From Polymyxa betae (Eukaryota; Endomyxa; Phytomyxea; Plasmodiophorida; Plasmodiophoridae), in the NCBI GenBank assembly GCA_003693705.1, contig RBZT01000633.1, forward strand, positions 124,001-188,000: a stretch of 64,000 nt of DNA. Reading direction: 5' to 3'. A program made the position numbers and the translations under genes. The notes under the pieces are model-generated. The model was not told the origin of the DNA and did no database searches. It worked only from the letters and a program-made list of their open reading frames with translations. This document shows, in pieces, positions 32,978 through 42,881 of this stretch. The stretch's first letter is position 1; each line of letters begins with the position of its first letter.

Positions 32978-33304
32978 CTATTGTCTATAATGCGCCTTCT
33001 TGTCTCAGATGGCGTTCAAATGTCGTCTTTCGTAATATAGAAGCAACTCTTCATATATAAGCTAATTACGCATCTGACAGCCCATACTGACTTCTCAGTA
33101 TTTAAAAGACGAATATGTATTTTTGAAACAAACTTTCTCATGATATCAGAATGAGATTAGGAAGTCGCCCAGGTGAGCGGACTGAACGAAATGGTTCCGC
33201 TCCTTGTGTGACGAGATGAAATTTTGAGCAACCATGCCACGAAACAGGTGTTGGGAAGTGTCACTGAAGTTAGATTTTAGCTGGACATTCAACAATCAAC
33301 AGTA
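32978..33304. promoter_or_regulatory. Shared divergent promoter region, DNAJC9/IFT43
   Basis: A 327-bp gap separates the divergent starts of the DNAJC9-like gene (minus) and IFT43 (plus). No coding signal is seen. It must carry both core promoters; no TATA box or known ciliary (X-box) motif stands out by eye. Confidence 0.5.
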
Positions 33305-33931
33305 ATGGAGGGGGCCAGATTGAACGAGACAGATCCGAAGGAAAACTCGACGCCGCCGACAGAAGATGCTCCGAAATTCGGCAGAAGGCAGCATCGACAG
33401 GTCTCCAGCATTGAAGCGTCGGACGCACAACCAAAAGAGGCCCAAGGTAAGGTTGTGCCAGACGATAGCCTAACTAATTCGAATTAGAAGCAGCGAAGGC
33501 GGCTCCGACTCAAGAGAAATGGGTCGATGATATTGTAGCTGATGTTGATGCCATTCCTGAGATGGCAGATGCCAATGTTGGATTACGTCATAGCATCCAG
33601 CAATCTCTCAAAATTCGTGTAGGACAATAATGCGATAGCTAATTTGTTGTCCTCCACGCCGACGTTCAAGACAACCAATAGCATCCAATCGCTGAAGGAA
33701 CTGGACGGCGAGATCGGGTTGCAGTTAAGCGCGAACGTACAGAGATAATCGTGTTAGATGTCGCTTGGATTGAATGATGCATAGTCTGAAGGAATCGATC
33801 TTTCGTTGCTGACCCGGGTGATGTTCCCTCACGAACTACTCGTTGAACCTGACGTAGCTTGGAAGATGGATCTTCTAATGTCGGAAATAGCATCGGAGGC
33901 TCAGATTAAAAAGGATAGCCGATTAAAATAA
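33305..33931 (+). CDS. IFT43: Intraflagellar transport protein 43 (IFT-A subunit)
   Basis: IFT43 is a small subunit of the IFT-A complex that drives retrograde transport in cilia. The ATG at 33305 gives a disordered charged start (MEGARLNETDPKENSTPPTE), then across a short intron EKWVDDIVADVDAIPEMAD, matching the conserved acidic IPDLEE-type motif. Further exons carry SIQSLKELDGEIGLQL and the diagnostic C-terminal block EGIDLSLLTRVMFPHELL, DVAWKMDLLMSEIASE, equivalent to human [21 protein letters not shown]. It ends at TAA 33931. The C-terminal block alone is convincing. Its presence implies that the organism builds a cilium or flagellum at some stage. Confidence 0.85.
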
Positions 33932-33994
33932 TTGTTTTGGACATTGGGAGCAATTATTATGTATACATACAACTAGGAGGAAACCAATCAATAG

Positions 33995-34549
33995 TTAGAT
34001 GCCAGGAACAGCACAGAATCTCAAGAATACATCTGATGATGCTGCTTGTTCGATCCGTAGAAGCTTGTTCAGATAATATTCGAGGAGAATCCGCCGATGC
34101 TCCACGAAGACAGGGTCGGTGTGGTCGTGCAGGACTCGTGACTTCCTGGCAGGTGGCGCAATCGGAAGTCGTTGCAGAACTATCACATCGAAGATCAGCA
34201 AGCAATAGGCCGAAATAAACAATATCAAACTCACCGAATGGCGCATATACGGAAAGCTCCTGGCGAAGGTTCTTCATCATGATATGAAAATCGGTGAAGC
34301 GTTTCAACGAGACCCAGTGCGAATGAAGATGCTGGGAATCGGGATCTCGTGTCGAGCTGCAATGGATCTAGCAGTGAATAATTAGTATAGGATAAACGCA
34401 GTTGAGGATGCTGCGACCTGATACAGGACATGATCCGACATGATTTTCGCCTGAGGGATGGCAATTTGGCGAATTTCTTGCCCATCTGGAAACTGGTACT
34501 CGTCATTATCCAGCGCTTTCAGCATCTCCGAGCTTCCTTCTCCGGTCAT
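33995..34549 (-). CDS. PX-domain protein, copy 1 (PX only)
   Basis: A compact minus-strand gene from the ATG at 34549 to the stop at 33995. Exons give a short leader with a DNDEYQFPDGQ segment, then RQIAIPQAKIMSDHVLYQ (PX strand 1-2), HSHWVSLKRFTDFHIMMKNL (the RYSDF-type phosphoinositide motif), an intron, and LPIAPPARKSRVLHDHTDPV (Pro-rich loop with basic residue) and FVEHRRILLEYYLNKLLRI (C-terminal helices). Introns are about 45-65 nt and in frame. Only ~150 residues remain, with no BAR, SH3 or kinase domain. PX domains bind phosphatidylinositol 3-phosphate on endosomes. A second PX-only gene lies 60 bp upstream on the same strand. Confidence 0.8.
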
Positions 34550-34608
34550 GTTGCCGCATTTATCGCTGCTGCAAAAATGTGAGAAAATTGCAATGCATTT
34601 CTCGGTTT

Positions 34609-35075
34609 TCAGTACCTAAGGAAATTAAGCAGCAGCGTGCTTTTCTTGACAGCATGTGAACATAGGCAACGTGTTAAATAATATTCAAGTAAGATGCGAC
34701 GCTCCTCAAGGAATTCAGGAGACTGCCCTAGAAATCTATACATATCAGAAATGCCAATATAAGGCTACACGTTGACTTTTCACTTAAGGCGTTTTGAAGG
34801 AAGTGCCGATACCTCGGCAATCGGAAGGTGCGATTTAATCTGTTTATCGAGATCTTCGAACTGGCTAAATCGCTTCAGAACAAGATATGGCCGTCCAGAG
34901 CACGGCTTAACCAGAATCTATGGATAATTCGTCACTACTACAGCAACAGCAACCCAGGTCCAGTTACTTTAAAGAATATCGTCTTGCGAGGCGGCAACAC
35001 CTCATATGCAGGAATCGTGGCCTTAGCAACGGCGAAAGCGCCGGGATTCCGGCAATCGTCGCCGGTGCTGGACAT
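34609..35075 (-). CDS. PX-domain protein, copy 2 (PX only)
   Basis: A second minimal PX gene in tandem. The ATG at 35075 starts MSSTGDDCRNPGAFAVAKAT then IPAYEVLPPRKTIFFK; a 50-nt intron (GTAACT..CATAG) joins in frame to ILVKPCSGRPYLVLKRFSQF (RF-S-x-F phosphoinositide motif) and EDLDKQIKSHLPIAE. After a ~77-nt intron comes FLGQSPEFLEERRILLEYYL and a short tail to TGA 34609. EERRILLEYYL is almost identical to HRRILLEYYL in copy 1, so the two are paralogues. The Pro-rich loop is much shortened compared with copy 1 (GQSP in place of PPARK), so lipid preference may differ. Confidence 0.78.
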
Positions 35076-36781
35076 GACGACCCCTTCGACTTACGAATAA
35101 GACGTTAGCAGGGGATAGATAGTGACCAAATAGGAACTGAACGCAGCCTCAGACTCAGTAACAAAGCAATCTAGGGTTTGTAAAGCACGCTGACCATGAA
35201 GTAGCTGGACATAGAGGGGGCCACTGTACACACGGGACCAACATGCTACGGGGGTGCACTGCCCACAGGACCGAGCGAGCCGCTCTGGAAAATGCGTTTC
35301 CTGCACGCCCCATCATCCCATGCAGAACACAATGTGTTTGTTAGGTAAGTATGTACCCAGTCATTCGCATACGTAGTTGCAATCAGACCGTCAAAACGAG
35401 TATGTCAGTACTAATGCCGTCAAGAACGATAGATTCTGCATTCACATTTGCACCAACTTGTGGAGCTTTGTATGGCGGATGCAGAACATGAAAGATTCAT
35501 TATTAACCTCGTGTGACCTGCTTCGATTTGTTTCTCACATGCATTCCTGTGCATCCAAGTTCTTTTGCGATTACTATGTCGAACCACGTTCGAATCAACG
35601 TACATTTCGTTACCAATCAGCAATCACTTCTCAGCCATCATTAAGCACTTTTACAAAAATCTAGCATTTCCTCCCAAAAAAATGAGACTACAGTACTACA
35701 GCGTGCAATCTTTCCATTCTCAGTTTGAAGAACCGCAACAAACCCATGTGAGTTCTTGCTGTAAAAAATTAAATCGTCCTGATTGTATTGTTACGCAACC
35801 GGCGGATGGACGGTGAATGGGTAGATGAAGCAGTTGGGTTTTGCCAGTATCATTCAGTACATACATATTCAAACCGGGATTAACGGAGCGCTTTACAACT
35901 ATAGCGATCGACGTGCGTTGCAATCGGGCAAATGTAGCTGCTTTTTCAATTTTGACTCAGCACCAACTGATCCCAACGTTCTTCACGGCGACGAGCTTCC
36001 CGCAGACCTTTCCGAGGCTCTTGCCGCTGAGCCAGTATGTTCCGCTGCCTGCTATCTACCGAGTAGGTAAACATTGCACACGTAATGACAGAGGCGATAA
36101 GAGCTTCAGATAATACGATGATTATGAAAGGTAATGGTCGAGTTGAATTCTTTGATTGTGAACAGACGGAAGTCTTGGTTTGCATCCCGATTGTGGTTGG
36201 GCCTGGCGCGCTTGCTCTTGGAGAGGATATCCCGCTAACGGCGATCTATTAGGCAGTCGTTAGGGCATGCCACGACATCACGATAAGGACTGCGAACAGC
36301 ACAGCAAAACGAACGGAAACTTTCGATTTTTTATTACTGTTCACTGGTTATCATAAAGAAGAAAACCTTGTCTGCTCTATGATGCAATTCTCACGACCTG
36401 CACGTGATATTGTGACAGCATTATATTGAGGCTGCGGTGGCAGTATGCGACAAGCTTTACATCCAAGAATCAACGCAACGAGAACTCGAAAGTCGAGAAT
36501 CGAAACATGGTGGAGCGGCCGCCTTCCTCCGTTCGCGAATACCGCAAGCTGGGTGCTATTCTTCATTATGATGGATTAACGGTTGATCGATCGGTTCACT
36601 GAAAAGGACAAAGCTCAACAACACCTTGCGGCAGTTTTGGATTCCAGGGAAGTTATCCGAAAATTGCGGTAGAAAAAATAGAAAAAAAAATCGCCGAAAA
36701 TTGCTCGAGTTAGCGAATTGCGCGAACGCAGTCCTTCTCTTGTTTGTTGCGCATAGAGCAGAGAGAAATCCTCGCCCGACG
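35076..36781. other. Long stretch with only weak small open frames
   Basis: About 1.7 kb between the PX pair and RPB5. Open frames are short and mutually overlapping. The best is on the minus strand at 35946-36185 (listed separately). Another minus-strand frame from an ATG at 36566 has a hydrophobic core (VLVALILGCKACRI) and is open for 71 codons. A minus-strand frame at 35091-35306 ends just upstream of PX copy 2 and could be 5' sequence of that gene. No family is recognised in any of them. Confidence 0.35.
35946..36185 (-). CDS. Possible 79-residue single-span membrane protein
   Basis: An ATG-to-stop frame on the minus strand: a polar leader (MQTKTSVCSQSKNSTRPL), one hydrophobic segment (FIIIVLSEALIASVITCAMF) and a charged helical tail (RKGLREARRREERWDQL). 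This layout is common for small mitochondrial or ER proteins, but I do not recognise it and nothing else supports transcription. Confidence 0.35.
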   Translation of the reverse strand: MQTKTSVCSQSKNSTRPLPFIIIVLSEALIASVITCAMFTYSVDSRQRNILAQRQEPRKGLREARRREERWDQLVLSQN

Positions 36782-37402
36782 ATGGACGGCGTATCTGAGT
36801 CGGTGTCACGGCTGTGGCGAGCCCGAAGGACTGTGGCCCAGATGCTGTCTGACCGTAATTACCTGGTCGCAACCGAGGACACGCACATCACTCTAGATGA
36901 TTTCAAGAAGCGTTTTGGCGAGACGCCCGAACGAAACAAGCTGACCTTGCTCTGCCAGAAACGTGACGATCCGACCGATCAGATCTTCGTCTTCTTTGCC
37001 GATGAGGCCAAAGTCGGCGTCAAGACGATTCGTGGCTACGCCGAGATGATGGAATCGGAAAAGATCTTTCGCGCCATCGTCGTCGTTGAGCAGGGCATCA
37101 CGCCGTTTGCCAAGCAGGTGTTGCAGAATCTGGCGCCCAGGTTGCATATGGAGCAGTTCCATGAGTCCGAGCTCTTGGTGAACATCACCGAACACGTCCT
37201 GGTCCCGAAACACATCCTTCTGCAGCCGGATGAGAAGAAATCCCTGCTGGAGAAGTACACGCTCAAGGAGACGCAGCTACCGCGAATTCAGCTGCAGGAC
37301 CCTATCGCCAGATATTATGGCCTCAATCAAGGCGATGTGGTGAAGATTATCAGACCTAGTGAGACCGCTGGTAGATATATCACATATCGACTATCCATGT
37401 AG
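36782..37402 (+). CDS. POLR2E: RNA polymerases I, II and III shared subunit RPB5
   Basis: A single-exon 206-residue protein from the ATG at 36782. The N-terminal jaw domain reads SRLWRARRTVAQMLSDRNYL, KKRFGETP and IFVFFADEAKVGVKTIRGYA. The C-terminal assembly domain (archaeal RpoH-like) reads NITEHVLVPKHILLQPDEKK, LLEKYTLKETQLPRIQLQDP, IARYYGLNQGDVVKIIRPSE and TAGRYITYRL. Every conserved RPB5 block is present and the length equals the usual ~210 residues. Upstream in-frame codons (36626-36781) are not part of the family. It occurs in the same window as NELF-C/D, which acts on Pol II. Confidence 0.96.
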   Translation: MDGVSESVSRLWRARRTVAQMLSDRNYLVATEDTHITLDDFKKRFGETPERNKLTLLCQKRDDPTDQIFVFFADEAKVGVKTIRGYAEMMESEKIFRAIVVVEQGITPFAKQVLQNLAPRLHMEQFHESELLVNITEHVLVPKHILLQPDEKKSLLEKYTLKETQLPRIQLQDPIARYYGLNQGDVVKIIRPSETAGRYITYRLSM

Positions 37403-37711
37403 TAATTCACCTCTAAATATATCTACTTTTCCTTATTCGTTTCCAATTTGTTGTCATTTCATGGAAACTGCACTCGAATGCGATTTTCAGGAAACCCCAT
37501 TTAGGAGTATCAAATTCTATCAGTCTAAATTCAGCTTTGTTTTTGACGAATCCATCGTTTCTTATGCTTGTCCAAGATGCCAGAACGGAAAGATTCAACA
37601 TACCTGTTTTAAATCATTTAATTACTGCTATTTGTGATTATTTACATCTGGAGGCAAGGCAGCCTAAACACCGATAATTCACCGCGACGTCTTATTAGAA
37701 CTCAATACGAT

Positions 37712-38121
37712 ATGTTCCATCAGCGTCTCGTTCTCATATCGCAGCGTCGGTTGCTGTCCACGACAAGTCAGGCAGAATCTAGCACCGACCGTCTCAAACG
37801 CTGCATCAAGCTCTACGGCCCTACAGCCATCGCCTGCCACATCGGCCTGTCTTTGACATCTCTAGCCGGATGGTGACAGAGCACAACTATAGACGAACTT
37901 GATTGCTAAATGATTGTAGGTATGGGGTTGTCTCTTATGGAGTTGATGTCGTCCATATCTTAGAACAATTTGGCGTTCCCGAATCGTCGATCGCTTCCAA
38001 TACAGGGACATTTGCCTTGGCTTATCTCATCCATAAAATGACAGTGCCGGTTCGTGTCCCTTTGACACTGGCTGCCACTCCCTACTTCGCGAAGTATGCA
38101 CCGAAATTCCTGCAGAAATGA
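37712..38121 (+). CDS. DUF1279 / FAM210-type mitochondrial membrane protein
   Basis: The ATG at 37712 begins an Arg/Ser-rich leader (MFHQRLVLISQRRLLSTTSQ) typical of a mitochondrial presequence. The DUF1279 domain follows: LKRCIKLYGPTAIACHIGLS and a first span ending at GW, an intron (GTGACA..TGTAG, ~46 nt, in frame), YGVVSYGVDVVHILEQFGV, then a second span with TFALAYLIHKMTVPVRVPLT and a short tail ending KFLQK. FAM210A/B proteins sit in the mitochondrial inner membrane and affect mitochondrial translation or metabolism in animals. The exact role here is not known. Confidence 0.75.
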
Positions 38122-38169
38122 TATGACACATAGCGATTCTCTGTCGCATAATGCCCAAAGATTCCTTGC

Positions 38170-38536
38170 CTATTTGGCCTTTACAACTAACTAAATAACT
38201 CATTGAAATGGCCATTACCTGTGTCGCGCTAAGCGCTCTGATTCCAGCATATATTTGATCAGAAGTACGAAGGCTGACAGGTACCTGATTGTCACTTATG
38301 CGCAACCCGACCTGCTCTACGATCGCTTCTTCAGTGTCGATTTGGACTGTGTAACGGTTAGTTGGGGCGCCCCTGGAACCCCATTGTCTTGGGCTTTGCT
38401 GCTTTGGTCGCGCGTCCTCCTAACCCTGTTACACCCCTTACCCGGTCACAACAGTCTTCGATCGTCGCCGTCGTGGTCTGGATCGAGAAGAATCCTTGGT
38501 CTCGGTGCTCTTGCCCTTGTTCATAGGAGCGCTCAT
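38170..38536 (-). CDS. Small Arg/Ser-rich basic protein, unrecognised, divergent from GFPT
   Basis: A minus-strand gene in the gap before glucosamine-6-phosphate synthase. The ATG at 38536 gives MSAPMNKGKSTETKDSSRSR then PRRRRSK; a GTAAGG donor and TTCCAG acceptor (intron ~85-90 nt) join in frame to a longer exon with RYTVQIDTEEAIVEQVGLRI and VPVSLRTSDQIYAGIRALS, followed by a GTAATG donor. A ~43-nt intron then gives a short end at 38170. The product is ~86 residues: a basic, probably nuclear or RNA-binding, N-terminus and a compact alpha/beta part. Two in-frame splices with good sites argue that it is real. The family is not recognised. Confidence 0.5.
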
Positions 38537-38559
38537 AATATAATTGGCTGCATTTCAGA

Positions 38560-40925
38560 ATGTGGAGTCGTGCGTTTCGTCTGACACATGGGACAAATCG
38601 CGTGAGGCTGGCGGCGCTCGGTGCTGTTGCCGGGACCACTCTGCTTTGGCCAAGATACAATGCCGATGCCTGTGGAATCGTCGCATACGTCGGGAACGAC
38701 AGTGCTTTGACGTATTTGTTAGAGGGATTGACTATTCTACAAAACCGAGGCTACGACTCGTGTGGAGTTGCTACCCTAGCGGACGATGCTGAGCACTCTC
38801 TGGTTACGACCAAATTCGCCTCCAGAGGCTCAACCTCGGACTCTATCGCTATTCTGAAGAAGGAAAGCCCTCCTAAACATAAAGGCCACCACATAGGTGT
38901 TGCACATACACGCTGGGCAACCCATGGTGGCAAGACAGATGAAAACGCTCACCCTCATAGTGATGCCAAGAAGCGAATTGCATTGGTGCATAACGGAACT
39001 ATTGAAAACTCTGACAAACTGAAACAAGAACTCATTGCCAAGGGCATTCAGTTTGATGGACAAACTGACACAGAGGTCATTGCCAAGTTGATCGGAGCCT
39101 ATCTAGACGACGGCCTTCCATTAATGGAAGCAGTCAAGACAACGCTTAGTCGGCTGCAGGGCACTTACGGTTTGGCTATCATCGCGAAAGACCAACCGGA
39201 TCAAATTATCGCTGCCAGAAATGGATCCCCTCTAGTTATTGGCATTGGGAAGGACCAGATGTTTGTCGCCAGTGAGCATACAGGTAAACTCCTGCATCTA
39301 GCTATAGATCGTAAATGTTGACCTGTTTGGTAGCCTTTGTCCGTCATACGAACGAGTACATTTCCTTAAACGATGGGGAAATTGCTGTTATTACTCCCAA
39401 GGATGTCGGCTTGGACAAATCGAGGATGGAACGCTCTGAGAAAGAGGACATTCTTCTTTCGCCTGAACCTTATCCTTACTGGACTATCCGAGGTACAAAC
39501 AATCATCTCGCTTAATTTTCCGTTGATAACTGTTTTAATAGAAATAATGGAACAACCTGAGGCTGTTGCTAGGGCGCTGAACTACGGTGGCAGGTTATGG
39601 TCCAGTGCCCGAGTCAGGCTTGGTGGTCTTGAATCCAATCAAAAAATGCTCATGAACATCCGTCATCTGACCATCTCTGCTTGTGGTACAAGGTTCGTAA
39701 TATTGAATTATCTTTAAAGAAAAGTGTGACCATCTTGCAGTTACTTTGCTGGGCAATATGGGGCCGCTCTAATGCGTCATGTCCATGCTTTTGATACTGT
39801 CCAAACTGTCGATGCTGCTGAACTGAACCTACCCTATCTTCCTCATCCTCATAATGAAGCCGGACTCTTGGTCATCTCTCAATCTGGAGAAACCAAAGAC
39901 GTGCATCGAGCAATAAAACTTGCTGAGGAACAGGATATCCCACGGTTCTCTGTTATCAACGCTGTTGGGTCTTTGATTGCCAGAACAACTCGCTGCGGTT
40001 TGTGAAAGAATCGCCATAGTTTTGTTGTTTTTTGAAAATATTTTCAGGTGTCTATGTTAATGCCGGTCGTGAACATGCTGTTGCATCGACTAAAGCTTTT
40101 ACAACTCAGGTTTGTATTCGAACTCCAGAGCCCACAGCTTATAACCTAGCTGAATTAGGTTACGGTCCTTGCACTGATCGCTGGGTGGTTTGCCCAAAAT
40201 CGTGAAGCTGACCCTAAAAGTCCGCTTGCGCTTCAACGTCGGCAGGAATTAGCCAATGCTTTGCATCGTTTACCCACTTATGTCGGTATGAGTTTACATG
40301 ACAGGGAGAATGTCCAAAAAATCGCTCAAAAAATCAAGGTATCTTGATTGTGGGCTGCCCAAAAATCTGATAATGTTGGCGACAGGATACCGAACACATC
40401 TTTGTTCTTGGCCGGGGCTTCGGAGAGCCTATTGCTCAAGAAGGCGCTTTAAAGATCAAAGAAATCACTTATATTCACGCTGAAGTATGGATGCTCTCTC
40501 TGTGTTGCATAAAGTTCACTTACCAAAATATAGGGCTACTCAGGCGGTGCTTTGAAACATGGCCCGTTTGCCTTGATTGAGCAAGGGACTCCAATTATTA
40601 TGTTAATTCTAGACGACCAGAACGCATCCTTTATGCGAACAGCAGCCGCAGAGGTTTCTTCTATCTTGGGTCTGACCATCTTCGTTGTCACTAAGAATTA
40701 TATCTTTAGGTTCGAGCTCGTGGAGCTCATACTATTGTAATCACTGACAACCCATCGCTTGCTGCTGATATAGCTGACGATACCATATTTATTCCTTCGA
40801 ATGGTCCTTTGACAGCTCTTTTGGGTGTGGTCCCTCTGCAACTGCTCGCATATGAGCTTGCCATTGCTCGTGGAATTGATCCTGATAAGCCCAAGAACTT
40901 GGCCAAGGCTGTCACTGTCGATTAA
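38560..40925 (+). CDS. GFPT1: Glutamine-fructose-6-phosphate aminotransferase with N-terminal extension
   Basis: Makes glucosamine-6-phosphate, the entry step to UDP-GlcNAc. The glutaminase domain reads [52 protein letters not shown] and [20 protein letters not shown]. Across short introns the two SIS domains follow: [69 protein letters not shown], the [20 protein letters not shown] block, and [11 protein letters not shown] at the C-terminus. The catalytic N-terminal Cys is not residue 2: a 37-residue extension ([20 protein letters not shown], then a small hydrophobic stretch and RYNADA) precedes it, with the look of a mitochondrial or signal sequence. The upstream base sequence TTTCAG just before the ATG could also be a splice acceptor. 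Confidence 0.9.
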
Positions 40926-41028
40926 ATATTCTTGTAAATACCGCAACCTTTTCGACTCCTGTAAAATTATTCCGGAATGTGCGAAAAATACTAAAATGTG
41001 ATATTAAAATTGGATTTCTGTTTCATGA

Positions 41029-42647
41029 ATGAAGGCACGCGTCTCTAACAAGCTATTCAACAGCTCTGTGCTGAAGCGTGGCGTTGTTGGCGGCATAGAG
41101 GACGATTTCCGGTGCGGTGCCAAGCAATCAAAGGAGCTGAGCTATATCTTGATTGATATAGAGACAGAGCCACGGATCGGACCTTGGGCTGGGAGTGGTC
41201 CTGGTGAAAGTTTACCTGGTGGCCACGCTCACGTCTGGACGCCAGGGCAGATCGCAGAGGCAAGCCAGGCAGGGGTGGATTGGGCTAACGTGATCTCTCC
41301 CACAAGCCCATAACAGTCAATGCCACCTGTCCAGTCAGTACATGAGCATGAATCCACATCCGAGCCAGCTTTAGAAGTCCCCACTGATCACGATACATCT
41401 CAGGTCTTATTCGTCATTTCCTTTTGCATACATTAGATTGAATCAATGTAGCCGGTCATCCCATCGCCAGTCGTCGGCTTCTCTCTTGCTACCCCCAAGA
41501 CTGGTCCTGAGCAGGCGCCCTTTTATGTCAACTTCTCGCCATTGTTTACAAGCACGCCACAGCAATGCAATGGCATCCAGCAGCCAATCCCCATCAATCT
41601 GGCTGGTGGTGGCATGATGCGTTCACCAAGGCTAGAGGCTTTAGCCGCTCTTGCGAAATCTGCATCCAGTCAACCAATGGCATCGATATTTTCACCTCCT
41701 GCACTCTACTCGATACCACCATCGACCGCTACAGAGTTTGCCCAGCCTAGTATGGACGAAACTCATACAGCTAGCCCTTTTGCTATAGCCCCACAACAGC
41801 AAAATGAGATGTCTATGCTGGAAAGATACCAGAGATATGCGGACGAGCACCGACCGGGTGAGCGTTGCGATCGATAATCAAACCAGGCCTTTGACTGATT
41901 TGCTACAGAACTGGATATCGAATCTACGCCAAAACGTAGGCGAGTATATGACAACTTAGATGATTCGTCATCCCAAATATGGGCTTTACCTGCCCAGCAA
42001 ACTTTTGTTGAAGAATATCAGAATGAAGTATCTCAACCCGCAGTCATTCTCAATGTGGGATTCACCTGTCATCAATTGCACATTATTTATTTGTATCACA
42101 GAAGGGTACCGAAGAGAATGCCGCCACTTTCAATCAGAGGATGACGCCCAAGACCAAAGTTCCTGTCGGAGCTGGTGGCAGTAGCTGTCATCAGTGCAAA
42201 AACAGACGAGAAGCTAACCAGCTCAACTTCTGTAGAAATCGTATTCGGTCTGAAACCAATCCCAAAAGAAAGGTATGCTTGCTGAGTTAGGTTCGTCATC
42301 TGACCTTTCTTCTGTTGTAGATCTGCAGGAAGAAATTCTGCGATCACTGTTTGGTTAAGTTCAGGTATAATCAGGTAGTGCCCCGAGGGAATAAAGACAT
42401 GGCTGATTGGGAATGTCCTTCGTGCTTGGGAATCTGTGTTTGTGCGGCCTGCAAACGCAAAGCTGTAAGTACAACGATGTGATGATCAAGTACAGGTGAC
42501 TTACGATCACGTTAGGATCCTAGCCTACAATTCAGACCAGAAATGAACAAAGATCCTCAAGAATATACTGTCACAATGTCGTTTGCACACAAGCTTTTGA
42601 CTGATCCCACCCTCATCTCTCATGCACAATCTTCCAATACCTTATGA
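41029..42647 (+). CDS. zf-4CXXC_R1 zinc-finger protein (CDCA7-like)
   Basis: A protein with the cysteine-rich domain of CDCA7, a DNA-binding partner of the HELLS/LSH remodeller. The domain spans three exons: SSCHQCKNRREANQLNFCRN, then ICRKKFCDHCLVKFRYNQV and DWECPSCLGICVCAACKRK, giving the series CxxC, FC-xx-C, CPxCxGxCxCxxC; a final exon (DPSLQFRPEMNKDPQEYTV) ends at TGA 42647. Upstream exons encode a Pro/Ser/Gln-rich disordered region (with a PKRRRVYDNLDDS basic segment) reached by in-frame introns from an ATG at 41320, or from 41029 if a 42-nt GT..AG intron removes an in-frame TAA at 41311. CDCA7's ICF-mutated Arg position appears kept (KFRYNQ), but other JmjC-type or plant proteins share this domain, so orthology is not certain. 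Confidence 0.75.
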
Positions 42648-42881
42648 ATTAGATTTAGTTGGATGAAAACCGCAACTCAATGTCTAACGTATGATAACCA
42701 AGCGGTAAATTGAACCAGGTTATCTCTTGAGATGGATTTTCGTCATCTCATTCTCAGGTGCGGTAATAAATATTTATTCTGTATGTAAAGTCTTTGTGGC
42801 ATCAGTAACGACGTGTATGGATGGCGATGATAATTTTATCCACTAATACGAACCAGAAGAATCCAATCGAAGGGCCTTCGG

